A DNA stretch of 64,000 nt. Source: Euleptes europaea. Taxonomy: Eukaryota; Chordata; Lepidosauria; Squamata; Sphaerodactylidae. Every line of letters starts with the position of its first letter. The stretch's first letter is position 1. Below the pieces are notes generated by a model. The model did no database searches. It worked only from the letters and a program-made list of their open reading frames with translations, and was not told the DNA's origin. The stretch spans positions 3,546,501 through 3,610,500 of the forward strand of contig NC_079332.1 of NCBI RefSeq assembly GCF_029931775.1, given 5' to 3'. Made by a program: the position numbers and the translations under genes. This document shows, piece by piece, positions 8,296 through 20,200 of this stretch.

Positions 8296-11200
8296 CTGTG
8301 AGGAAGAGGACAAGGGAGAGAAAGGGTTAGCAGCGGACAGCGCCCGACTGTGACCAGGAAAGAGCAACCAAAACGTTCAGGGGGACTGGAGCAACTGCCC
8401 TATGAGGAGAGGTCGAAACGCTTAGGGCTGTTTAGCCTGGAAAGAAGGCGGAAAGAAGCCGTGATTAGAGGTCTGTAAAATTATGCTTGGTTTGGAGAGA
8501 GTGGACAGGGAGAAACTTTTCTCCCTCTCCCATAATACTAGAACGCGGGGTCATCTGCTGAAGCTGGAGGGTGAGAGATTCAACACTGAGTATTTCTTCA
8601 CACAACACGTAGTTAAATTATGGAACTCCCTGCCCCAGGATGTGGTGATGGCTGCCAACTTGGAAGGTTGAAGAGGGGTGTGGACATGTTCATGGAGGAC
8701 AGGGGTATTCATGGCTACTAGTTAAAATGGATACTAGTCGTGATGCAGACCTATTCTCTCCAGGATCAGAGGAGCATGCCCATTATACGAGGCGCTGTGG
8801 GACACAGGCAGGACGGTGCTGCTGCAGTCGTCGTTTTGGGGCTTCCTAGAGGCACCTGGTTGGCCGCTGTGTGAACAGACTGCTGGACTTGATGGGCCTT
8901 GGTCTGATCCAGCAGGGCCTTTCTTATGTTCTTATGTTAACCGGGACCAGAAAGCACCTTTGCGTTGGAACCCAGCAGTTTCTCAGGTTGCCAAATAAGC
9001 CGCTTCCCAGCATCTAAGCGCTTCGCTTGGTCCACATTCTGCCTTTTAAAAAACGCACAATTGTCACACCCATTCATCCTCTTGTGGCCGCAACTAGGCT
9101 AGACAGTTTCATACAAAACCTGGCCTAATGTGGCCGGGGGCTTGCCTGGCCCATGAACCTGGAATGAGATTATTCTTATACAGAGGAACGGCCACTGCGT
9201 GGACGTGGAATCCTGAGGCTAACAAGACAGAGAGCCTGCAGGGCAGTTCCATCTGCATCCATGTTGTTATACTAGGGCTTCACTCAACATGCCGGACTTC
9301 CTAAGCCTTCCATGGAAAACTCAACCCAATATGGTTGGCCAGGCAAGCCACGATTTCTCATGAAGGATCTCTGGTTCCTCTCGCCAAGGTATATGCCACC
9401 TACAGCTGGTACTACCAAATACCCCAGAAGGCCACCTGTCCCATCTTCAGGGGCAGAAAGAACAGAGACCGCAATGAGACAGGACTGAAGCAAGAAGAAA
9501 TTCTACCTCTCAACATTTGATGCCAGCTCTCCATTCACAACCGTTCTGGACAAGCCGCCCTCCAACTCTCCCGGATCTGTTCTGTAGCCTTCAGTTCACG
9601 GGGAGGGGCTGTGGCTCAGTGGCAGAGCATCTGCTTGGCATGCAGAAGGTCCCAGGTTCAATCCTAAGTATCTCCAGTTAGAGACTAGGCAAGTAAGGTG
9701 ATGTGAAAGACCTGAACCTGAAGCCCTGGAGAGCTGCTGCCGGTCTGAGTAGACAATATTGACTTTGATGGATCCAGGGTCTGATTCAGTATAAGGCAGC
9801 TTCATGTGTTCGTGTCTACCCAAGATCTGTTCAACTGCTAACACCCTCCCGATGCTAATTTGACCAAGCAAGGAGAAGGAATCCACAGGGTCAGGTCCTA
9901 TGAGAGACACTGGCAGAGCAGGAGAGCTGGTGGTGTATAAAAGGGAAGGTGGGATTATCTGAGCATAATGCAGCTTGCTGGAACGAGAGTTTGTTCGAGC
10001 TGTCATGGCGGGCTACTTCCTTCCAGCGCGAGTCCCTGGCCAGCTACAACTTCTCATTAAAGTTTGAAGCCGGTTGGGTTTCAACCCGTTCTCAGGCTCG
10101 CAGGGAAAGAGTTATCCGTGGCGCTGCAGCCGAGGGTGGCCAGGGGATTGGTTTACAGACATGCTTCGAACGAAAAGTTACCGCTGAATAATTCAGCACT
10201 TGGCTGCCGCAGCGCATGTTGGAGTTATTACATATTTACGTGCTTTAGCCTTATCGAATTGAAGCTTGGGTAGAAAAAGCCAGCAAATCTTTTTTCCCCA
10301 AAATGTGCTGGCCAGGGGCCATGAACACCCAAGGAGCCGGTTTGGCATATCAAATTTGGGGGGGGGGGGAGGAAGCCGGATTTTTGTCTCTAAACCGAGC
10401 TCCTTCTGCTTTCCAAATCCATTTCAAAGCTCACTGAACACGCGGAAGGCCTTGGGCACGCTCAGAGTAGATTTTGGACTTGCTTTTGCCACATGGCCCC
10501 AGCAAGTCACGCTTGCCAGCTCATAAGGATTCCAGTCTCAAGTTTTCCAGCTGATACCATCCACCGAACAAGATGTTTACTTCCATTAAGCTCCTTCTAT
10601 GGCTCAGACTAGAGCTTGGATTCTTCCAACTATGCTTTGGCATTCTGGGCAGAACTGCTGCCTAGAAAGTGGAGGGATGGGCCTTGGATCAAGGAACCCT
10701 GACCTGCCCACACCGACGTACATCCAACTCGTGCACCCTGTGGCACGGTTGCCACTGGGCGCAACCATAAAGGCCTCATCTGGCAGCAATCTACCAACCA
10801 GCGGATGCCCTTTTGTGAAAACCCAGCAGGACTGATGTATTAAATAGCTAAAACCGAGCTCTTATAACGACATCAATTTTCAGAAGTTACATCTCATTAC
10901 AGGACGCTACTGAAAACGCCCCTGTGGTGCAGAGTGGGAAGCTGCAGTACCGCAGTCCAAGCTCTGCCCACGACCTGAGTTTGATCCCGACGGAAGTTGG
11001 TTTCAGTTAGCCGGCTCTAGGTTGACTCAGCCTTCCCAGGCTGGTAATATGAGTTCCCAGCTTGCTGGGGGGTAAAAGGAAGACGACTGGGGAAGGCACT
11101 GGCAAACCACCCCGCAAACAAAGTCTGCCTAGTAAACGTCGGAATGTAACTTCACCAAATGGGTGGGAATGACCTGGTGCTTGCACAGGGGACTTTACCT

Positions 11201-14200
11201 TTATTGACAACACACGGCTGAACCACACCTTAGAATGTGGAGTTTCAGTACACTAAAAAGACTGACCATCCTTTAGGGAACTGGCTCATCCCCAAACATG
11301 GCTGCGTCTTAAAGGCCGCGGCTTACTCTGTCCACGGACATGCTTGCATGAGATGCAATCGCAGCCGCAGACGGCAGAGCGGCGACCAGCAGCGTCGTTT
11401 CCGAACGCAGAATCTCACACGCTGCGGACGCGGAAGGGCCTGCCGTCCGGCGAGAGGACAACCTGAGCCCGGCGACTGCGGTTGCCCTCCCAACTGAGAT
11501 GCTTACTTGTATAGCGAGATGTTGATGGAGAGGGAGGTGGCGATGAGGACCGCCACTACCAGGCCGTAGATCGCTATGATGCCCGCCATGACCACCGGGA
11601 TGATGGACTTCATGATCAGCTCTGGCCGCATGACCGACATGGCTGCGATGCCGGTCCCGCTCTTCGCTGTGCCGTACGCAGCTCCCAAGGCTGGAAGGGG
11701 AGAGAGAAAGGCAACCAGTTATCTCACCAAGCCCGACGACAGGATGTTCCCATATGCCCAGAGATGATGAAGAAGAGTTGGTTTTTATATGCTGACTTCC
11801 TCTACCACTTAAGGAAGAATCAAACTGGCCTACAATCACCTTCTCTCCCCCTCCCCACAACAGACACCCTGTGAGGTAGGTGGGTCTGAGAGAGTGTGAC
11901 TAGCCCAGGGTCACCCAGCTGGCTTCATGCGGAGGAGTGGGGGAGGCAACCCGGTTCGCCAGATTAGAGTCCGCTGCTCCAAGCCACCGCTCTTAACTAC
12001 CACACCACGCTGGTGAGCCAGCATCACCCTCTCCCCACAATGTTCAAGATATAGTTTATGGGGCCCACGACACGATGCAGACCAGGGAGCTTTGCAGCAC
12101 GGGTACTTGCCGCTACTGCAAAAAGCTTGCTTAATTCCCCCCTAAAAGAAGAAGAGTCGGTTTTTATAGGCCGACTTTCTCTACCACTTAAGGGAGACTC
12201 AAACCGGCTTACAATCACCTTCCCTTCCCCTCCCCACAACAGACACCCTGTGAGGTAGGTGGGGCTGAGAGAGCTCTAACAGAGCTGTAACTTGCTGGCT
12301 TCGTGTGGAGGAGCGGGGAAACAAATCCAGTCCACCAGATTAGCCTCCGCCGCTCATGTGGAGGAGTGGGGGGAAATCAAACCCCGTTCTCCTGAACAGA
12401 GTCCACCGCTCCAAACCACCGCTCTTAACCACTAGCTGGCTATAGCACAGAAGGGATGACTGGCTGAGCCGCCGGAGTTCCAGAACCTGAGTGGCCCTTT
12501 GGCCGATGGAACCAGTGCCTCAAACGGCTCCCGGCATCCCGTTTCCCAGAACACCAGACTGCCGAAACAGCGGCTGCAGAGTAAACACTGGGCTGAAGAG
12601 AAACATGGTTTACGGAATCCACAAGAAGGACACTGCACACCGCCACGCTTTGCTTTGTGCAAATAAACCCTTTCAAAGCATTGGCATCCCACCAGGGCAT
12701 CGTTGTGGGCATCAGACGAACCCTAGAAAAACTGAGACTGGGCAGCTTCAATGCGCCATCTTACTGCCAGCCTCAACGCCCCCCTCAAAAAACCCCACAC
12801 TCTTTTTGAGACAAGTTTTATCCTAGGGACGCTCTCAACTGTTTAAAGTCCAGCTTTCTGCACAGACTAGACCGCAGTTGCTCCGCCACTGAACTTTGAG
12901 CCGATAACCATGTCCTTACTGGAGCAAAGGTTTCCAAAGCGTGGAGCCAAGGGGTTGGACTAGATGACCCTGGTCGTCCCTTCCAACTCTATGGTTCTAT
13001 GATTCATGGCAGAAATGTGAGGAATCAGAACTCAGCATTCATTCATGCCACATCAGCGCTTGCTGGACAGGGGTTTTTGAGGCTATCCGCTGCTCACAGG
13101 GGCGAAACAAAAAGGAGGCGTCATAGGATTCCTCGGCGCAAGAAAAATGCAGCCGCTGCAGGGGGCTTTTCTTACGAGATCTCAACTTAAGTCGTGATGC
13201 TGCTAGGAGGAACGTGCTTTACAGCTGACATTTCTGCGGAGTTCTGATTCTTTTTTGCAGCGCTGCAGCTAGAGTTATACGGCCCAGATGTGAGAAGCAA
13301 TCTCGGCGGGGATAAGCTGGGGCACATTTCCAGACTGGCGATGCCGCCCAGCTCACGCAGCAAACAGGATCGCTCCATAGTTTCATCCAGCCCGAAGAGC
13401 GAAAGATGCGCTGTGAGCGACGTTACACTTCAGGACAAACCCTGGGAAAGCCTCGAGCGTGAGCCCAAACCGAAGCCCGTAATTAAGCGGGGCTGAGCAG
13501 CACAGAAGTCTTCCGCCGAGCTGCTGACTGCCGATTGACGCAAGCTGTCTTGCGCAAAAGGGTGTCTGCAGTTCCAGGAAGCTCCTGCAATGACTACCCT
13601 AACGGACAAAGGCATTTCAAGAGCAACAGCAAAATGGCTGCACCCAGCAGGCGTGCTTTTAAATCCCAGAAGCGCCGCCGCTCCTGCAGCCATTCACAAA
13701 CCCCCCACCCCAACAGGTTTAAACTTCACCGCATCCCATGTTTGCTTGGCACAGCAGGCCACACCGTTCCACAGTGCTTCCAGATGCAAGGATACTTAAC
13801 TCCCCAATAGATCACGATGGGTAGCCGTGTGTGCCCGCTTATACTTATCACATGACAACTCCTCGTCTTTCTAGAGCCTTTTGTTTAGCTAGACTGAATG
13901 CTGACTCCTCTGTGGTTATGCAGGGCAGAACTTTGAATATCCCATACCCAGGCAGGACCTGTCCTTGCTTTTCTGGCTCAACTGATTCATTAGCTCACGC
14001 CCTCTTGGAATGCCGCTTTTATGAGGAACTTTGATCACGTTATATCTCTCCCCTTTTAACATATAAATCTAATGCCTCTGTGTCTGACATAATGCCTTTT
14101 TTACTAAGTGACAGGGATCCCAAGGCTACATAGTCAGTGGCAAGGTTTATTTCAGCCCTTATATCCCTTAAACGTTAGATTTACGCTACTCAAGATCAAT

Positions 14201-17200
14201 GGATCAAGGAGCTTCTAAGGGATAAAGGAAAGGACGAGTAGCCGTGTTAGTTTGTCAACAGCAGTAAAAAAAGAGCAAGAGTCCAGTAGCACCTTAAAGA
14301 CTAATAACGTTTCTGGCAGTGTGTGAGCTTTCGTGAGCCACAGCTCGCTTCTTCAGACGGGTATCGGAAGAAGGGAGCTGCGGCTCACGGAAGCTCGCAC
14401 CGTTCTTCTTCCGGCACCCCACAGCAGAGCTCACCGATCCAGATGACCGAGACAGGAGATACCACCTTAACTACCAACTGACATCCAGCCATCAGTGAAA
14501 AAAGCTTTCCTTCAACCAACCCAGCAATCAAAATGAGTCAGACAACTCTAGTATGAATGAAGTACCGCCTTTGCAGTTCGCAATGGAGTTCAGCAAGGTT
14601 AGCTGTCCCTGGAAGAGAAGCCACGTTCTATAAAGGCAGAAGGACTGCAGAGCTCTGCCATTGTTTCTTCTAGGGGAGCAAAACCAAACAAACTAGATAT
14701 CAATTTCTTCTTCAAGGCCAAGATGTAGGCGACCTGTGAAAGCATGCGCATCAAGACTGAAAGCTAAAAGACATTCGAAATGTCTGGTACACATGAATTT
14801 ATGACGTTTGCCAGGTTTTACCTGGGCCTTGCCTACTTTGGTGGAGAGGTTTTCAGCCTTCGGCACACAACTGAAGACCAGTCTGCATTACAGCTCCTCC
14901 CAGCTGGCTATTTAAGACAAGAGCGTTCTTGTACTATTCTAATTTGGTGGGCTTTCTTTGGAGAGCAAGGAAGCTTTGTGTGTCCATGCAATGACTTCTA
15001 CTGAGTCAGACCACCGGTCTATCAAGGCCGACTGAGTCAGACCACTGGTCCATCAAGATCACAGTCACCTACTCTGACTGGCACTAGCTCTCCGGCAAGG
15101 GGCCTTCCCCGTCACCTCCTCCCCGATATCTGGAGATGCCAGGGATTGAACCTGCAAACGTCCGCCATCAAAGCAGATGCCCTGCCTCCCCCAAACAGTG
15201 TTGGACAGTAACTCTTAGAGGCCACACGCAGACCAATTTCTACCAGTTAAAAACAACAACCCAGACCTCTCATTCGGGCAAAAGCTCAGGACCACAGAGG
15301 CAGGCAGGCATGCAGCGAAAACCCACGGGTTCGCCTTTCACCTTAACAGCATGCAGTGGGCAGGCAGGGACAGCAAACGACCCACCCAGGCCTCTTCTGG
15401 TACCTCCAGGATGGCGCTGTCGTCGGCCTGTTGGACATAACCCAAAGCTGTAAGACCTCAAGAGCGCTTCCATTTAGCCACCTCTCACCCATCGCAGCAG
15501 CACGGCCCTCAAGGCCAATGCACCAACTATGGGGCTGTGATATGAACCAGGAGGATTCCACATCCTGGCAGCGTTTGGCCGTGGCTCAGTGGCAGAGCAT
15601 CTGCTTGGCATGCAGAAGGTCCCAGGTTCAATTCCCGGCATCTCCAGTTAAAGGGACAGGGCAAGGAGGCGGTGGGAAAGACCTCTGCCTGAAACCCTGG
15701 AGAGCCGCCAGTGGTTTGAGTGGACAGTACTGACTTTGATGGACCAAGGGTCTGATTCAGTATGAGACAGCTTCATGTGCCCTTTTTGGATTGTGGGATG
15801 CAACCCTGGGTAATGACTTCCCGGGGTACAAAGTGTCAAGCCAGCCATTTACATAACTGCTCAATTATTATTATTTTGCTAGCCAGGAGAAAGGTGGTAC
15901 TGGTAATCCACTCATTTACGCTGTCTTCCCAGCAGGATTATGAAAAAGAAGAGGAGTTTGGTTTTATATGCCAACTTTCTCTACCACTTAAGGGAGACTC
16001 AAACCAGCTTACAATCACCTTCCCTTCCCCTCCCCACAACACAGACACCCTGTGAGGTAGGTGAGGCTGAGAGAGCTGTGACTAGCCTGAGGTCACCCAG
16101 CTGGCTTTGTGTGGAGGAATGGGGAAACCAGTTCACCAGTTCCGCCGCTCATGTGGAAGAGTGGGGGAAATCAAACCCAGTTCTCCAGATCAGAGTCCAC
16201 CGCTCCAAACCACCGCTCTTAACCACTACGCTGGCTCTCTTATGCATGACAGGCAGCCTGTCATGCAGCCATCAGCATGGGAAGACCGCACTCTGCCACG
16301 AAGACCACTGGCTGACCTCGAACCAGTCACCCCCTCCTCCAACTTGGCCCACCTCACAGGCAGTTGTCACAAGGATAAAACGGAGGGAGGGGAGAGCCGC
16401 ATCAGACATCCTTGCCTGCTCAATGGTGGTAACAGGTGAACAGATTAGACCAGAGGTTCCCCCACCCTTTTTGAGCCTGCGGGGCACATCTGGAACTGAC
16501 ACAGCGTGGTGGGCGTGGCAACAAAATGGCTGCCGCGGGAGGCGGAGCCAGCAGCAAAACGATCGCCACAGCTTAACGTCAGTAACACGGCACAGATCCT
16601 CGCACTGTGGTGGCAGCTGCAGACAAAGCAACATTTTTTTAAAATAAAATCTGCACAGCCTTGCTGGGCAAAAGCCCTACCTGGCCCCACCCATTTCCTG
16701 AAAACGTTTGGTGGGCGACAGAAAAGGTGTTAGCAGGCACCGTGGCAACCAAGATTAGACTGACATGAGAGCAGCATGTAGCATTTCCAGCAATTAATTT
16801 CCTTCTGCCCAGTGCTAACCTTTTAGTTTGGCTGCTAATTTGTATATAATGTGTTTGCACGTTGTATGTAGTTGAAACAGTCAGGAAGCTGCCTTCTACT
16901 GAATCAGACCCTTGGTCCATCTAATTCAGTATTATCTACTCAGACCGGCAGCAGCTCTCCAGGGTCTCAGGCAGAAAAGGGTCTTTCACGTCCCCTGCTT
17001 GCCTGGTCCCTTTAACTGGGGATGCCGGGGATTGAACCTGGGACCTTCTGCATGCCAAGCAGAGGCTCTACCACTGAGCTACAGCCCCTCCCTATGGCTC
17101 TCCAAGTTGCAGGCAGGGGTCTTTCACATCACCTACTTGCCTAGTGCCTTTAACTGGAGATGCCAGGGATTGAACCTGGGACCCTTCTGCCTGCAAATGC

Positions 17201-20200
17201 TTTACGAACTGAGCATTTCTAGCAACCCTGTCAATTAATTTCCTTCTGCCCAATGCTCCTTTCAGCCAGCTTACATGGGAAGCTTACTCACCACTCATAA
17301 GCACCTGACAGCTGCCCATACATTTTATCCAGTGGAACTGGGGGGGGAATCTATAGGGATGGCTTTGGGTTAATGGAAGTCACCAAACGTTCCTAAGCTT
17401 GGCTGTCAACTTGAAGGTCACGGTGACCCTTGTGTTAAGAGGCAGATGCCGGCCACTGCAAGGTGGGCTGGACAGGACCAGAATGAGCCCCACTAGCTGT
17501 TTACCATCATCAGAAGGCGAGAGGCAGGCCCGAGATGTGGGTGTTTACCCAACACCGTTCCAGCATCGAGCTGGTGAGCGCAGCGCAAGACTTGATCTTG
17601 TCGGTCAAGAAACAGGTCTGACACAGCCTTACAAGGAACTGAGGTGGCACACCTCAGGGAAGAAGGCCGCACTAGGGAGTGCTCGAAGGCTGGCGCGGCT
17701 GTATTCAGCCATCAATCTCAAGGCATTGTTAATGCTACGAGGAGCCAACTCCCTGCCTCTTATGCTGGGAGGATTCGCACTGAAATGTCCCTTCATGCAG
17801 CGTGAAGGAATCCCAGCTGGTGCGCGCTGGGTAATATTGCCTCTGTGTGGTGGGCAAGCATGTCCCTCGAGAGCAGCACACCAACACTGAAGAATAGAGA
17901 GGTCACAAACACAGCGAGCAGAGCTCTCAATCCGCATGAACACATGAAGGCTGCCTTATCCTGAATCAGACCCTTGGTCCATCAAAGTCAGTATTGTCTA
18001 CTCAGACCGGCAGCGGCTCTCCAGGGTCTCAGGTAGAGGTCTTTCACATCACTTACTTGCCTAGTCCCTTTGACTGGAGATGCCGGAGATTGAACCCGGG
18101 ACCCTTCTGCATACTAAGCAGAGGCTCTACCGCTGAGCCACAGCCCCTCCCCATATTATAGGCATGCACACACCGTTTTTATCTGGTGCGGGAGGAACGT
18201 CGCTGTACCCTACCATTTGTTCCTGGCCAATTCAAAGGGCATTTGCAGTTTGATGGCTTTCAATTACTACTGGAGGACAGAACAGGGATGTCTCTGGAAC
18301 AGTGATTTTTCAGACCTCGTGCTTTCTGCAAACCCCTCCCCACATCTAGAGATGCTGAAGACATCTTCAGGTACACAAACCCCATCACATTTCCTGGTAC
18401 TGAAGCCAGTTAAGGTTGGGCTGGAGACAGTACTGATTACCTTATGTCTTTTTGGATATGGAATAGCAATTAAGACCTCGACGCAAATTGCCTTACCCAA
18501 CCACCCAATCCATGCCCGCTTGCAAGTTCTGCCAAATACAATGGAACTCATGCCCAAGACATGTAGCTCTAACACAAGGAATGTTTTGTAGCTGGCATAT
18601 TAAATACGCAGATGCATTAATACTTGTGCCATATAATTACTTTCCAAATTGGGGGGGGGGAAGAGAGAGATTTCTCAATAAAGGGCTTTTTAGAAAGCAC
18701 CACTGGAAAAGAGGAAGGCCCAACATGAGATGGATCGAATCAATCAAGGAAGCTACGGCCCTCAGCGCAGAAGACCGGAGCAAGGATGTTAACTCTTTGG
18801 CCCTGGAGCAAACCTAGGGTTGCCAGGTCCCTCTTTGCCACCTGCGGGAGGCTTTTGGGGCACAGCCTGAGGAGGGCGGGGTTTGGGGAGGGACTTCAAT
18901 GCCATAGAGCCCAATGGCCAAAGTGGCCATTTTATCCAGGGGAACTAATCTCTATTGGCTGGAGATCAGTTGTAATAGAGGGAGATCTCCAGCTAGTACC
19001 TGTAAGTTGGCAATCCTAAGCAAACCCCATCCTAATGGGATTCACACAGCAATTGTCAAATTAGGTTTAGAGTCACAAGAGAACAGCCAGCGACCCAAAA
19101 CCATAAATGTGCTTTTTGGCGCTAGGAAAAAGGAACAGGCTGTACTGGGGACTACGTCACGTTTAGTTCCAGCTAAAGTTGTTATTCACTAAGAATTCAA
19201 TTCAAAAACACCAACATATGTAATCACAACTTCACTGTGCAGCCCGAGAGCACAAATTCACCTTTTGCAAGCTTGCTCTACTGTAACAGAACACACTGTG
19301 AGTTTAACAAGCTGCTTGATAAAGCCCATCCAGAAAGGCAAAGATGGTTTTCTTCGCATCACCACCTCCAGCAGAGGCATGTGGGTGGCTTCTCTCAGTA
19401 TTAAAACACACACTTATTTTGGAGGGGTAGCTGTCTTACAGGGGGCCGTGGCTCAGCGGTAGAGCCTCTGCTTGGCATGCAGAAGGCCCCAGGTTCAGTC
19501 CCTGGCATCTCCAGTTAAAGGGACCGGGCAAGTAGGTGATGTGAAAGACTTCTGCCTGAGACCCTGGAGGAGCCGCTGCTGGTCTGAGTAGACAATACTG
19601 ACTTCGATGGACCGAGGGTCTGATTCAGTAGAAGGCAGCTTCATGTGTGTACAGTGCCACCTTAACCCTCTTTATTCCAGCGCATCAGACTGCCTGCACC
19701 CCTTTGCAAGAAACCGGGAGCCTAACTAGCTTTTCTTCCAGAATAAGCTTCTGAGGCCCAAAGTCCACTCTGGTCAACGGGAACCAGCTGCAGACCAAAG
19801 ACATCTGTGGTGGAATAAAGCCTTAGAATCATAGAGTTGGAAGGAACCACCAGGGTCATCTAGTCCAACCCCCTGCACAACGCAGGAAACTCACAACTAC
19901 ATCCCCCACACACACCCAGTGACCCCTAGAAGACGCCCAAGATGCCCTCCCTCTCGTGATCTGCCTAAAGTCCCAGAATCAGCATTGCTGACAATGGCCA
20001 TCTAGCCTCTGCTTAGAAACCTCCAGGGAAGGAGAGCTCACCACCTCCCGAGGAAGCCTGTTCCACTGAGGAACCGCTCTATCAGAAAATTGTTCCTAAT
20101 GTCAAGGTGGAAACTCTTCTGATTTAATTTCAACCCGCTGGTTCTGGTCCGACTTCCTAGGGCAACAGAAAACAACTCGGCACCCTCCTCACATTATTTA

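Noticed and set aside
9600-9680. tRNA genes at SINE heads
   Set aside because: Box A and B are present, but the heads lack a proper cloverleaf and are followed by SINE bodies.
11309-11860. 183-codon minus-strand frame
   Set aside because: Out-of-frame shadow of ATP6V0C exon 2 joined to a SINE-B.
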